Positions 7,510-19,257 of a stretch of 63,270 bases of DNA are shown here, piece by piece. The position numbers and the translations under genes are program-made. The notes under the pieces were generated by a model. That model was given only the letters and a program-made list of their open reading frames with translations. It was not told the origin of the DNA and did no database searches. This stretch comes from Enhydrobacter aerosaccus. Lineage in GTDB: Bacteria > Pseudomonadota > Alphaproteobacteria > Reyranellales > Reyranellaceae. Numbering within the stretch: the stretch's first letter is position 1; each line of letters starts with the position of its first letter. The DNA lies in assembly GCA_903915535.1 (NCBI GenBank), contig CAIWTJ010000265.1, positions 1 to 63,270 on the forward strand, written 5' to 3'.

Positions 7510-9257
7510 CAGAGCGGCGGCAGCGGCGGCAGGCGAACATTTCCGGGGCGGCTGTAGACGCCCACGCGGGCCAGCGCCTCGCGCACTTCCCTGGGGGCCC
7601 GGATCTGCGGCCCCCTGGCGTCGATGCCGGCCAGCTTCATCGCCTTGTCCAGCAGTCGCTGCCAGCGATCGCTGCCGGCCGGGAAGCGCCGCACCTCGAT
7701 CGGCTTTGCCTCGTCGATGCCGGCCTTGGCCTTGGCGATGCTGAGGGCGAGCTGCAGCCCGCCCAGCTCGTCGACCAGGCCGGCCCGCTTGGCGTCGATG
7801 CCGGTGAAGACACGGCCGCGCGCGACGGTGTCGATCTTCGCGGCGTCGAACTTGCGCGCATCGGCGACCTGTCGCGTGAAGTCGGCATAGACGGTGTCGA
7901 GTTCGCGCCCGATCGCGACGCGCTGTGCCGCGGTCGGATTGCGGAATGACGAGTACATGCCGGCGTTGGCCCCGACGCCGACCTTCTCGACCTTGACGCC
8001 GAGCATGTTCAACAGGTCGGTGGCGACGGGCCACATGCCGAACACGCCGATCGAGCCGGTGACGGTCGATGGCTCCGCCACGATCACGTCGGCGCGAACG
8101 GCGGCAAGATAGCCGCCCGACGCCGCGACATCGCCCATCGACACGATGACCGGCTTTCCGGCGGCGCGGGCACGGGCGACGCCGTCGGCCATGGCGTCGG
8201 CGGCGGGGTAGGTGCCGCCGGGCGAGTCGATGCGCAGGACGATGGCGCGAACCTCCTTGCTCTGGGAGGCCTGGTCGAGGGCATCGACCACGTCATCGGA
8301 GGTTGCCTCTGAATCGTCGTCGAGGAGACCGCCGCCTCCGCTGGAGGAGATCGTGCCGCTGGCGCGCACGAGTGCCACGACGTCCCCCTGCGGCTTCGTC
8401 GCCGACCTGTCGCCGGCATAGTCGCCGAAGACCACGATCTCCTGCGTCGAGCCCGCGCGCTGAAGCACTTCGTTCATCGCATCGGCGCGGTAGCCGATAC
8501 GGTCGACGAGGCCTTCCTGATGCGCGCGCTCGGAGTCGAAGGGGGCCGCGTCGATCAGCTGGCGCAGCTTGGCGGGCGCAATGCGGCGGTCGCGCGCCAC
8601 GTCATCGATGAACTGGCCGTAGAGACCGTCGAGAAGCTGCTGAAGATTGTCCCGGGCGGGCGCCGTCATGCCGGTTTCGGTGAAGCTGTCGGGCGCGCTC
8701 TTGTATTCGTAGCGCTTGCCGCCTTCCATGTGCACGCCAAGCTTGTCGAGGCCGCCTTTGAGGAACGGCGTCTCGACGGAAAGACCGGTCACCGCGAAGC
8801 CGCCGCTCGGCTGCAGCCAGATCTGGTCGAGCGCCGCGGCGAGATAGAAGTCCGCGAAGTGGTCGCCGCCGCCCAGCGATTCGGCGAACCCTATGGTGAA
8901 CTTGCCCTTGCCGCGGAAGCGCGCAATGGCCTGGCGCAGTTCCTGGACGCGCGCGAGACCGGCCGACTCGTCGCCGATTTCGACATACAGGCCGATGACC
9001 CGTGGATCGTCGGCCGCCTGCCACAGCGCCTGGGCGATTTCCGTGATGTCGCGCGAGCCGCGCCACAGATTGCCGTGCAGCACGTCCGTCGAGACCGTCT
9101 CCGGCGGTACGTCGCGCAGGTCGAGCGACAGGACCATGGACTTGGGCAGGGGCTTGGCGGCGAAGGGACCGGTGTAGAGAAACACGACACTGCCCGCGAC
9201 CGCCAGCAGGGTCAGGAAACCCAGGGTCGCAAGCAGACCGACTATAAATCGCCGCAT
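7503..9257 (-). CDS. sppA: Signal peptide peptidase SppA, 67K type
   Basis: A 584-residue inner-membrane serine protease that degrades remnant signal peptides. Residues 5-28 form the N-terminal anchor, followed by tandem S49 domains. The catalytic lysine should be in YEYKSAPDSF (first domain, about residue 187). The catalytic serine is in GDVAASGGYLAA (second domain, about residue 390), followed by the family text VTGSIGVFG. The two-domain length matches the 67K class, not the short SppA36. It follows the small membrane-protein gene by 18 bp in the fabI-aroC unit. Confidence 0.92.
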   Translation of the reverse strand: MRRFIVGLLATLGFLTLLAVAGSVVFLYTGPFAAKPLPKSMVLSLDLRDVPPETVSTDVLHGNLWRGSRDITEIAQALWQAADDPRVIGLYVEIGDESAGLARVQELRQAIARFRGKGKFTIGFAESLGGGDHFADFYLAAALDQIWLQPSGGFAVTGLSVETPFLKGGLDKLGVHMEGGKRYEYKSAPDSFTETGMTAPARDNLQQLLDGLYGQFIDDVARDRRIAPAKLRQLIDAAPFDSERAHQEGLVDRIGYRADAMNEVLQRAGSTQEIVVFGDYAGDRSATKPQGDVVALVRASGTISSSGGGGLLDDDSEATSDDVVDALDQASQSKEVRAIVLRIDSPGGTYPAADAMADGVARARAAGKPVIVSMGDVAASGGYLAAVRADVIVAEPSTVTGSIGVFGMWPVATDLLNMLGVKVEKVGVGANAGMYSSFRNPTAAQRVAIGRELDTVYADFTRQVADARKFDAAKIDTVARGRVFTGIDAKRAGLVDELGGLQLALSIAKAKAGIDEAKPIEVRRFPAGSDRWQRLLDKAMKLAGIDARGPQIRAPREVREALARVGVYSRPGNVRLPPLPPLWR

Positions 9258-9275
9258 GACGTCACTCCGTCCGAT

Positions 9276-9812
9276 CTAGGGACGCACCAAGTTGGGCCGG
9301 AAGGCCTTTACCGCGTCAAGCATCGCAGACGCACGCACGTCGAGCCCATTGTCGCGCACCAGTACGGCCGCCGGCACGCCGCGGATGGGACGCAGCCCGT
9401 CGTCGAGGTTCCACATCGAGAGCCGGAGGTTTGCCGCCACGAACGCCTCGGGCAGGATGCCGACCTGCAACTGCGGCCGGAACGCGAGGCGGCGCAGGCG
9501 CACCCACTGGATTTCATTCCAGCTGAAGCGCCAGTCGCGGCCGAAGCCCAGCGCGATGCCGTCGCGATCGATGACGATCTGCGGCTGCCGGTTCATCGCG
9601 CGCCGCACGCCGACCCACGAATAGGTGAGCATCGCGATCGACAGGGCGCCGAACAGCACGAACCGCTGGTCGGCGATGGAGAAGGTCGGCGCGTTGTCCG
9701 GATGGGTGGCGAAATGCGAGACCGCGATCGCGACCATGAGGACGGCGACCACCGCCATACTGACATTGTGCAAAGTGCCGTAGCGGGCTTCGACGACCTT
9801 GGGCGGCGGCAT
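9276..9812 (-). CDS. Small membrane protein of unknown function, PH-like
   Basis: A 178-residue protein with two hydrophobic helices (about residues 16-34 and 49-67), then a soluble domain with the pattern IVIDRDGIALGFGRDWRFSWNEIQWVRLRR, reminiscent of bacterial PH-like domains that follow a membrane hairpin. I recognise no named family. The ATG at 9812 is chosen because it begins 5 bp after the aroC stop; an earlier in-frame start would overlap aroC by about 90 bp with untypical basic text. It lies between aroC and sppA on the same strand. Confidence 0.7.
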   Translation of the reverse strand: MPPPKVVEARYGTLHNVSMAVVAVLMVAIAVSHFATHPDNAPTFSIADQRFVLFGALSIAMLTYSWVGVRRAMNRQPQIVIDRDGIALGFGRDWRFSWNEIQWVRLRRLAFRPQLQVGILPEAFVAANLRLSMWNLDDGLRPIRGVPAAVLVRDNGLDVRASAMLDAVKAFRPNLVRP

Positions 9813-9817
9813 CCCCG

Positions 9818-10888
9818 TCAGCCGTTTTGGGCGCGGTGGCGCAGCAGATGGTCGGCCAGCACGCACGCCACCATTGCCTCCGCGACCGGCGTGGCGCGGA
9901 TGCCAACGCACGGATCGTGGCGGCCCTTGGTGCGCAGTTCGATCTCTTTGCCGAAGCGGTCAACGCTGCGCACGGTCGCCAGGATCGAACTGGTGGGCTT
10001 CACGGCCAGGCGGCAGACGATGTCCTGGCCCGTCGAAATGCCGGCCAGGATGCCGCCGGCGTGGTTGCTGAGGAAGGCGGGCTTGCCCTCCTGCATGCGC
10101 ATCTCGTCGGCATTCTCCTCGCCGCTCATGGCGGCCGTCGCGAAGCCGTCGCCGATCTCCACGCCCTTGACGGCGTTGATGCTCATCAGTCCTTTGGCGA
10201 GATCGGCGTCGAGCTTGTCGTAGACCGGATCGCCGAGGCCAACCGGCACCCCGGAGGCCACGACCTCGATCACGGCGCCGCACGAGCTGCCGCGCTTGCG
10301 GATGTCGTCGAGATAGCCTTCCCAGCCCTGGGCGGCCTGGCGGTCGGGGCACCAGAAGGGATTGTCGCCGGTGGCGTCCCAGTCCCACTTGGTGCGGTCG
10401 ATCTTCTGTGTGCCGAGCTGGACCACGGCGCCACGAATCCTGACGCCATCGCCCAGAACCTTGCGGGCGATCGCGCCTGCGGCCACGCGTACCGCCGTCT
10501 CGCGCGCCGACTGGCGGCCGCCCCCGCGATAGTCGCGCACGCCATACTTCTGCAGATAGGTGTAGTCGCCGTGCGAGGGCCGGAACTGGTCCTTGATCTC
10601 GCCGTAGTCGCGGCTGCGCTGATCGACATTGTCGATGTGCAAGGCGATCGGCGTGCCGGTCGTGACGCCCTCGAAGACGCCGGACAGGATCTTCACCGTG
10701 TCGGGCTCCTGGCGCTGGGTCACGAAGCGCGACTGGCCGGGCCGGCGCTTGTCCATCCAGACCTGGATTTCCGCCTCGGTGATGGGAATGCGCGGCGGCG
10801 TGCCGTCGACGACGCAGCCGATCGCCGGTCCGTGGCTTTCGCCCCAGCTGGTGAACCTGAAGAGGGTGCCGAAGCTGCTGCCGGCCAT
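9818..10888 (-). CDS. aroC: Chorismate synthase
   Basis: A 356-residue enzyme converting EPSP to chorismate with reduced FMN, the last shared step of aromatic biosynthesis. The N-terminal [23 protein letters not shown], the [22 protein letters not shown] region and the C-terminal [19 protein letters not shown] motifs are complete. Length is normal. It starts 28 bp after the fabI stop, so the two essential genes probably share a transcript. Confidence 0.97.
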   Translation of the reverse strand: MAGSSFGTLFRFTSWGESHGPAIGCVVDGTPPRIPITEAEIQVWMDKRRPGQSRFVTQRQEPDTVKILSGVFEGVTTGTPIALHIDNVDQRSRDYGEIKDQFRPSHGDYTYLQKYGVRDYRGGGRQSARETAVRVAAGAIARKVLGDGVRIRGAVVQLGTQKIDRTKWDWDATGDNPFWCPDRQAAQGWEGYLDDIRKRGSSCGAVIEVVASGVPVGLGDPVYDKLDADLAKGLMSINAVKGVEIGDGFATAAMSGEENADEMRMQEGKPAFLSNHAGGILAGISTGQDIVCRLAVKPTSSILATVRSVDRFGKEIELRTKGRHDPCVGIRATPVAEAMVACVLADHLLRHRAQNG

Positions 10889-10916
10889 GTTTTCGACCGG
10901 CGCCGCCGGCCTCCGT

Positions 10917-11753
10917 TCACTCGCCTTCGAAGTTGCCGAGGAGCTCGGCGATTTGCTTCGCGGACGAGGAGTTGATCATGCCGACGACGTGGTAGCCCGC
11001 GTCGACGTGCATCACTTCACCGGTCACGCCGGTGCCGAGGTCGGAGAGCAGGAAGAGGGCGGAGTTGCCGACTTCCTCGGTGGTGATGTTGCGCTTGAGC
11101 GGCGAGTTCAGTTCGTTCCACTTCAGTATATAGCGGCCGTCGGCGATCCCGGCGAATGCGAGGGTCTTGATCGGGCCGGCGGAGATCGCGTTGACGCGGA
11201 TGTTCTCCTTGCCGAGGTCGGCCGCGAGATAGCGCACGCTCGCCTCTAGGGCTGCCTTGGCGACACCCATGATGTTGTAGTTCGGGATCACGCGCTCGGC
11301 GCCGTAGTAGGTGAGGGTGATGATGCTGCCACCCTTTTTCATCAGCGGCACGGCGCGCTGCGCCACGGCCGTGAGCGAGTAGCAGCTCACGTTCATCGTC
11401 AGCGCGAAATTCTCGGGCGAGGTGTTGAGGTAGCGGCCCTTCAGCTCTTCCTTGTTCGAGAAGGCGATGGCGTGGACCACGAAGTCGAGTTCGCCCCACT
11501 GCTTTTCGATCGAGGCGAACGCGGCATCGATGCTGGCAGGGTCGGTGACGTCGCACGGCTCCACGATCTCGCTGCCGATCGACTTGGCGAGCGGGCGGAG
11601 GCGCTTTTCCAGGGCTTCGCCCTGGAACGTGAAGGCGACCTTGGCGCCCTGCTCGTGGCAGGCCTTGGCGATCCCCCAGGCGATCGAGCGTTCGTTGGCG
11701 ACGCCCATGATGAGGCCTTTTTTGCCGGCCATCAGTTGTGCAGAAGCGATCAT
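10917..11753 (-). CDS. fabI: Enoyl-[acyl-carrier-protein] reductase, NADH
   Basis: A 278-residue type II fatty-acid-synthesis reductase. The FabI signature [15 protein letters not shown] lies at residues 17-31 and the YxxMxxxK catalytic pair in [12 protein letters not shown] (about residues 162-172). The preceding Tyr in [11 protein letters not shown] is the first conserved tyrosine. The start at 11753 gives the usual short extension before GKKGLIMG; an internal ATG seven codons in is possible. It faces pdxH across a 78-bp divergent gap that must hold both promoters. This enzyme is the family target of triclosan. Confidence 0.95.
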   Translation of the reverse strand: MIASAQLMAGKKGLIMGVANERSIAWGIAKACHEQGAKVAFTFQGEALEKRLRPLAKSIGSEIVEPCDVTDPASIDAAFASIEKQWGELDFVVHAIAFSNKEELKGRYLNTSPENFALTMNVSCYSLTAVAQRAVPLMKKGGSIITLTYYGAERVIPNYNIMGVAKAALEASVRYLAADLGKENIRVNAISAGPIKTLAFAGIADGRYILKWNELNSPLKRNITTEEVGNSALFLLSDLGTGVTGEVMHVDAGYHVVGMINSSSAKQIAELLGNFEGE

Positions 11754-11831
11754 GTCTTGGTTCTAGCGGGGCGGGGCCTGCGGGACAAGATGCCGGTGGT
11801 ACAAGGCCATCCGGCGCTGCATATTGTGGGT

Positions 11832-12425
11832 ATGATACGAGAGACCGCCGATCCGCTCGAATTGTTCGCCGGGTGGTACGCCGAAGCCGAGAAAAGCGAG
11901 CCCAACGATCCCTCGGCCATGGCGCTGGCCACGGTGGGGCCAGATGGCACCCCTTCCGTGCGCATGGTCTTGTTGAAGGGCTACGACGCCGCAGGCTTCG
12001 TCTTTTACACCAATTATGAAAGCCGCAAGGGCCTGCACCTGCTGGCTCACCCCAAGGCCGCGCTGCTTTTCCACTGGAAGTCGCTGCGCCGGCAGGTGCG
12101 GATCGAGGGACCTGTCACCAAAACGACACCGGAAGAGGCCGACACCTATTTCGCCACTCGCGCCAGGGGCAGCCAGATCGGGGCCTGGGCATCGGACCAG
12201 TCGCGCCCGCTGGAGAGCCGGTTCGCGCTCGAAAAGAGCGTCGCGGAATTCGGGGCAAAACATCTGGTCGGAACCGTGCCGAGGCCGCCGCACTGGTCGG
12301 GCTTCCGCCTGCAGCCCAACCTGATCGAATTCTGGCAAGACGGCGCTTTCCGGCTGCACGACCGCCTGGAATACAGCCGTGCCTCCGCCGGTGCCCCGTG
12401 GTCGACGCGCACCCTCTACCCCTAG
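11832..12425 (+). CDS. pdxH: Pyridoxamine 5'-phosphate oxidase
   Basis: A 197-residue FMN flavoprotein oxidising PNP or PMP to pyridoxal 5'-phosphate. Conserved blocks are [39 protein letters not shown] (FMN phosphate binding), [28 protein letters not shown]-like [13 protein letters not shown] and [15 protein letters not shown]. The C-terminus is somewhat divergent but of the right length. The ATG at 11832 aligns best with family N-termini; an in-frame ATG at 11790 would add 14 residues. Overlaps the CDF gene by 28 bp. Confidence 0.93.
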   Translation: MIRETADPLELFAGWYAEAEKSEPNDPSAMALATVGPDGTPSVRMVLLKGYDAAGFVFYTNYESRKGLHLLAHPKAALLFHWKSLRRQVRIEGPVTKTTPEEADTYFATRARGSQIGAWASDQSRPLESRFALEKSVAEFGAKHLVGTVPRPPHWSGFRLQPNLIEFWQDGAFRLHDRLEYSRASAGAPWSTRTLYP

Positions 12426-13330
12426 CGCCCACTCCGCCGGCCGAAGTGGCTCGCCTGATGAGGCGGGCCAGTCTCGCGTCGATGGCGGTGGCTGCGATCC
12501 TGATCGGCTTCAAGACGGTCGCCTGGCTGCTGACGGATTCGGTCAGCATGCTGTCCTCGCTGGTCGATTCCTCCCTCGACCTGATCAGCTCGTTGATCAC
12601 CTTCATTGCCATTCGCCAGGCGCTGCAGCCGGCGGACGCCGAGCACCGCTTCGGTCACGGCAAGGCCGAGGCGCTGGCCGGCGTGGCGCAGGCCGGCTTC
12701 ATCGCGGCCTCGGCGGGCGGTCTTCTGCTTACGGTCTTCGACCGTGTGCTCCACCCGCGCCCGGTACAGCAGGAAAACCTCGGCATGCTGGTGAGCGGCC
12801 TCGCGGTCGTCCTGACCCTGGCGCTGATGATCTTCCAGAATTACGTCATCCGTCGCACCGGTTCGCTCGCCATCGGCGCGGACAGAGCCCACTACGCGAC
12901 CGACTTCGTGACCAATATCGCCGTCGGCATCGGCATCTTACTGGCCACCCGCCTCGACCAGCCGGTCATCGATCTCGTCGTCGCGAGCGGCGTCTCGATC
13001 TATCTGGCGACCAGCGCCTGGTCGATCGCCCGGTCCTCCATCGACGTGCTCATGGATCGTGAGTTGCCCGATGTGGACCGAAAGAAGATCCTCGACATCG
13101 TTCTGGCGCAGCCGGGCGTCCGCAGCGCGCACGACCTGCGCACCCGCTCGGCCGGCCTGACGACATTCATCCAGTTGCACGTCGTGTTTCATCCCAACAT
13201 GTCGCTCGGCCGGGCCCACGTCATGGGCGACAGCATCGAAGCCGCGATCCTCGAGGCATTCCCGCGGTCGGAAGTCATCCTGCATATCGACCCGTGGAAC
13301 GACGGCGAACCGCACGTCTCGACCGACTGA
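12398..13330 (+). CDS. Cation diffusion facilitator (divalent metal exporter)
   Basis: A 310-residue CDF transporter with about six membrane helices. Metal-site motifs are visible: DSSLDLISS in helix 2 and HYATDFVTN in helix 5, giving a D-x3-D / H-x3-D set as in FieF/YiiP-type Zn2+/Fe2+ exporters. [13 protein letters not shown] is the conserved loop. The C-terminal domain has the histidine-containing [28 protein letters not shown] dimer fold. The GTG at 12398 overlaps pdxH by 28 bp; a GTG at 12446 would remove the overlap and lose only a proline-rich leader, so the start is uncertain. Confidence 0.87.
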   Translation: MVDAHPLPLAPTPPAEVARLMRRASLASMAVAAILIGFKTVAWLLTDSVSMLSSLVDSSLDLISSLITFIAIRQALQPADAEHRFGHGKAEALAGVAQAGFIAASAGGLLLTVFDRVLHPRPVQQENLGMLVSGLAVVLTLALMIFQNYVIRRTGSLAIGADRAHYATDFVTNIAVGIGILLATRLDQPVIDLVVASGVSIYLATSAWSIARSSIDVLMDRELPDVDRKKILDIVLAQPGVRSAHDLRTRSAGLTTFIQLHVVFHPNMSLGRAHVMGDSIEAAILEAFPRSEVILHIDPWNDGEPHVSTD

Positions 13331-13333
13331 ACG

Positions 13334-14827
13334 ATGGCCGCTCGTCCTTCCTTTGTCGTCGAGGATCAGTCGGAGGTGATCGACTTTCTCGCCAAACGCC
13401 TCGCGCCGGCGAAGAAGATCGACACGCACGGTGCCGTGGTCTTCCTGTCCGGCGATCGCGGCTACAAGATGAAGCGCGCGGTGAAGTTCCCGTACATGGA
13501 TTTCTCGACGGTGGAGCGCCGGGCGGCAATGTGCGCCGCCGAAGTAGAATTCAACCAGCGCATGGCGCCGGAAATCTATCTCGGCACGATGCCGGTTCGG
13601 CGCACGCCCGCGCTCGTCCTGGGCGAGTTGAACGAGAAGCCGGGTGATGCGGCCGACTGGCTGGTCGTCATGCGTCGCTTCGACGAGACCTGCCTGTTCG
13701 ACCAGATGGCCGAGCGGGGTGCGTTGACGCCGGCACTGATGGCCGCACTGGGGGCGCGCGTGGCGCAGGTTCACGACAGCCTGCCGGTGATCCGGGGCAG
13801 CTTCTGCCAACCCGACGCCTATCGGGACTCGGTCGCTTCGGATGTCAGGCAGGTGACCGATCACGGCGACCGCCTCGATACGGAGATCAGCCGGAAACTC
13901 GCCGTCGCGCTGCCGGGCGCGCTGGAACCTTTTTTGGACCTGGTGGCGCGCCGCGTGACGGCGGGTGCCATCCGGCGCTGCCATGGCGATCTCCACCTGC
14001 GCAACATCGTGCTGATCGACGGCCAGCCGATGCCGTTCGATGCCATCGAGTTCTCCGAGCGCATCGCCAACATCGACGTGATGTACGACATCGCCTTCAC
14101 GCTGATGGATCTCTGCCATCGCGGCCTGCGGCCGCTGGCCAACCGGCTGCTGAACGAATGGCTGTGGCGCATCGCCGATCTGCCCGGCGCGCCGCACCAC
14201 GAGGCGCTGGCGCTCCTGCCGATGTTCCTCGCGCGGCGGGCCTGCATCCGAGCCTATGTCGATTCGTCCGTCACCGCCGTCAGCGGCGCCGACAACGCGC
14301 CGGCCCGGGCCTATCAGCGCTCGGCCATGATCTTCCTCGAGCCTTCACCGCCCAGGCTCATGGCCGTGGGAGGCCTCTCCGGCAGCGGCAAGACGACCTA
14401 CGCCCTCGAGATTGCCCCCGAGATCGGCCGCGCGCCGGGCGCGGTCGTGGTGCGCAGCGACGTCGAGCGCAAGCGCCTGGCAGGCATTCCGCTGCAAGCG
14501 CGTATGCCGGCCGGCAGCTACACGCCCGAGTCCTCGGCCCAGGTCTATGCCGCGATGCTGGATCGTGCCGGACAAGCGCTCCGGGCCGGTCACAGCGTCG
14601 TCCTCGATGCGGTATTCGCGAAGCCTGAGGAGCGGGCGGCGGCAGAAGCATTGGCCGCCAAGGTCGATGTGCCCTTCGAGGGCACGTGGCTCGATATTCC
14701 CAAGGAGGTCGCCCAGGCGCGCGTCGCCGCGCGGACGGGCGACGCCTCCGATGCGACGCCCGCGGTCGTCGAACGCCAGTTCGGTTACGACCTGGGCGAG
14801 ATCAGCTGGAAGAGAGTCGCCCGTTAA
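13334..14827 (+). CDS. Fused aminoglycoside-phosphotransferase-like / P-loop kinase protein
   Basis: A 497-residue two-domain protein. Residues 30-300 look like an APH/choline-kinase-type phosphotransferase, with catalytic CHGDLHLRNI near 215 and a metal-binding DAIEF. Residues 340-497 are a P-loop kinase with GGLSGSGKTTYA (about 345-356), VVRSDVERKRL and GHSVVLDAVFAKPEER, as in zeta-toxin/YjjK-type small-molecule kinases. This tandem architecture is a known but uncharacterised family. The substrate is unknown and antibiotic resistance should not be assumed. It begins 3 bp after the CDF gene, so the three genes from pdxH form a unit. Confidence 0.82.
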   Translation: MAARPSFVVEDQSEVIDFLAKRLAPAKKIDTHGAVVFLSGDRGYKMKRAVKFPYMDFSTVERRAAMCAAEVEFNQRMAPEIYLGTMPVRRTPALVLGELNEKPGDAADWLVVMRRFDETCLFDQMAERGALTPALMAALGARVAQVHDSLPVIRGSFCQPDAYRDSVASDVRQVTDHGDRLDTEISRKLAVALPGALEPFLDLVARRVTAGAIRRCHGDLHLRNIVLIDGQPMPFDAIEFSERIANIDVMYDIAFTLMDLCHRGLRPLANRLLNEWLWRIADLPGAPHHEALALLPMFLARRACIRAYVDSSVTAVSGADNAPARAYQRSAMIFLEPSPPRLMAVGGLSGSGKTTYALEIAPEIGRAPGAVVVRSDVERKRLAGIPLQARMPAGSYTPESSAQVYAAMLDRAGQALRAGHSVVLDAVFAKPEERAAAEALAAKVDVPFEGTWLDIPKEVAQARVAARTGDASDATPAVVERQFGYDLGEISWKRVAR

Positions 14828-14896
14828 AATAACGGGAAAACGGAAAGCGCGATGGGTAGCGGGGTAGCGCCAATTGCGCCAACTGCCGTTGCCCCG

Positions 14897-14922
14897 CTCG
14901 ATCTGCCCCCTCGATCTGCCCC
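14897..14922. repeat. 13-bp tandem duplication
   Basis: CTCGATCTGCCCC occurs exactly twice in direct succession (14897-14909, 14910-14922) in the non-coding region between convergent genes. It looks like replication slippage in decaying sequence and has no evident function. Confidence 0.7.
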
Positions 14923-15033
14923 ACCGTGCAGCGTCTCCCGAGGCCCCCGCGCTTCGGCCCGACTGTCTCGTGCCTCGGGTCCGGGTCCCCGATGCCGCGA
15001 GATGGGAACGCGCGAAGCAGAATCAAGCTTCTT

Positions 15034-15137
15034 TGTCGTCCTGAGCGTAGCGAAGGACCTGACGCCTGCCACTAACTACTTATTCGCCGCCCGTATGTGA
15101 TCGTTCCATGAGGTCCTTCGCTGCGCTCAGGACGACA
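15034..15137. repeat. REP-like inverted repeat pair
   Basis: A 27-bp unit at 15034-15060 (core CCTGAGCGTAGCGAAGGACC) recurs in inverted orientation at 15111-15137 with one mismatch, separated by 50 bp. Each unit is itself nearly palindromic around the GAGCGTAGCGAAGG core. Very similar CCTGAGCG-AGCGAAGG sequences are widely scattered in unrelated GC-rich genomes as small dispersed elements, usually in convergent intergenic gaps, exactly the setting here. Folding would give a long hairpin downstream of both convergent genes. Confidence 0.75.
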
Positions 15138-15141
15138 GTGG

Positions 15142-15618
15142 TCACTTCTTCGATGCCGCGTAGTGCACGCCGTAGGCGGGGGCTGCGTCGAAGACCTGTT
15201 GCGCTTCCGCGATGGAACGCGCCTCGCCATCGGCGGCGGCGATGCCGGCTTCGGCGATGAAGCGCTCGAGACCGCCCGGCGCGTAGAGGATCAGGACCTC
15301 GCAGGTGTCGGGGGGCAGGACCTCGAAGCTGTACTTGAGCCCCGGCTCGGCGTGCAGGAAATCGCCCTTGTTCAGGATCACCTCGCGGCCTTCCAGCGAG
15401 AAGCGGATGGTGCCCGCGATCACATAGAAGGCTTCGGCCTCGCGGCTGTGGTGATGCTCGGCGGCACCGCCGCCCACGGCGATGGTCGAATGGGAGAGGG
15501 CGTAGCGCTTGCCGGTTTCGGCGGCGCCCGCGATCACGGCCTGGTGTTGGCCGCCGATCCAGTAGGCCCGGCGCTGGGCGACGGGGACGATGGTGTAGCG
15601 GGGTGTTTCTGTGCTCAT
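15142..15618 (-). CDS. Cupin domain protein
   Basis: A 158-residue single-domain cupin. Motif 1 appears as EHHHSREAEAFYVIAGTIRFSLEG (about residues 54-77) with three candidate metal histidines and a glutamate. Motif 2 is GDFLHAEPGLKYSFEVLP with one histidine. The metal site therefore seems intact, and small-molecule binding, isomerase or dioxygenase roles are possible. The ATG at 15618 was chosen over one four codons upstream because it clears the preceding gene. It lies 24 bp after the AraC regulator gene, which also has a cupin sensor; the two may act on the same ligand. Confidence 0.8.
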   Translation of the reverse strand: MSTETPRYTIVPVAQRRAYWIGGQHQAVIAGAAETGKRYALSHSTIAVGGGAAEHHHSREAEAFYVIAGTIRFSLEGREVILNKGDFLHAEPGLKYSFEVLPPDTCEVLILYAPGGLERFIAEAGIAAADGEARSIAEAQQVFDAAPAYGVHYAASKK

Positions 15619-15642
15619 GCCGACCAGCATGCCGGCGAGGGC

Positions 15643-16272
15643 TCAGCCCGTCTTGGATGGATCTGACCAGGCCTGCCTGAAGGCCTTGGGCGTGAACCCG
15701 TAGGTGCGCACGAACTCGCGGTTCAGATGCGCTTGATCGTAGAAGCCGGTGTCGAAGGCCGCGGCGGCAGGCGGAGCACCGTCGCGCAGCAGGGCCTTCG
15801 CCTTCTGCAGCACCATGAGGACATGGAAGTTGTGCAGGCCCGTGCCGGTGACGCGGTGAAACGTGCGGGCGAGATGGCCGCCCGAAACATGAAGAGCCTT
15901 CGCCAGCTCATCGGGATCGCTGCGCAAACCTTCGCGTCGGGTCAGCAACTCGATCGCACGGGCGACCAGCCGCTCATCGTCGCGCGTTGCCGGGCGCGGC
16001 GGGGCGGGATGCACGATGAAGTCCGACGTGAAGGCCCAGCCTTCGGAATCGACAGGTTCGAAGCGATGGATCGTGCCCGCGGGCACGACGACCGTGTCGC
16101 CGGCGTGCACATCGCGCGAGGTGTGAGGCAGCCGCAGCCGCGCGCGTCCCGCCGTGATCCGGACGACCTCGTCGCCTGCGTGATAGTGCGGCCGGAAGCG
16201 CCAGGCCGATCGTTCGCCGGTGATCGTCTCGATCCTCTGGCGAACGCTCAGCGTGGTGCGCGGCCCGGGCAA
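15643..16272 (-). CDS. AraC family transcriptional regulator with cupin sensor domain
   Basis: A 209-residue regulator. Residues 1-90 form a cupin-like ligand domain (RFRPHYHAGDEVVRITAGRARL, HAGDTVVVPAGTIHRFEPVD). The C-terminal half holds two helix-turn-helix elements, LAKALHVSGGHLARTFHRVTG and AAFDTGFYDQAHLNREFVRTYGFTPKAFR, the standard AraC signature. The likely start is TTG at 16272, exactly adjacent to the uvrA stop; no ATG lies near, so the start is uncertain. It probably controls itself and the downstream cupin gene. Confidence 0.83.
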   Translation of the reverse strand: MPGPRTTLSVRQRIETITGERSAWRFRPHYHAGDEVVRITAGRARLRLPHTSRDVHAGDTVVVPAGTIHRFEPVDSEGWAFTSDFIVHPAPPRPATRDDERLVARAIELLTRREGLRSDPDELAKALHVSGGHLARTFHRVTGTGLHNFHVLMVLQKAKALLRDGAPPAAAAFDTGFYDQAHLNREFVRTYGFTPKAFRQAWSDPSKTG

Positions 16273-19173
<2,901 letters not shown>

Positions 19174-19257
19174 GTGGGTCCGACAATAGCGCGGGGCGCG
19201 GGGATCAGCGCATATGGCTATCCACAGACCTATTCACCAGTCCGATGTCAGGAAATG

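Larger units (their letters stand above)
14828..15141. other. Gene-free intergenic region, 314 bp
   Basis: This is the longest stretch without a gene. It holds a 13-bp tandem duplication (14897-14922), short GC-rich iterations (GGTAGCG twice near 14855-14868), and a 27-bp inverted repeat at 15034-15137. A plus-strand reading frame across it (14852-15100) has no SD or family resemblance and its text arises from the repeat. The flanking genes converge here (stops at 14827 and 15142). Confidence 0.7.

Noticed and set aside
13334-14827. Aminoglycoside resistance gene
   Set aside because: Only the general APH fold motif is seen, fused to a P-loop kinase, with no resistance-gene or mobile context.
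14852-15100. Plus-strand open frame of 82 codons in the intergenic region
   Set aside because: No SD, low-complexity proline/arginine text, and its only recognisable segment (VVLSVAKDL) is the translation of the REP-like repeat.
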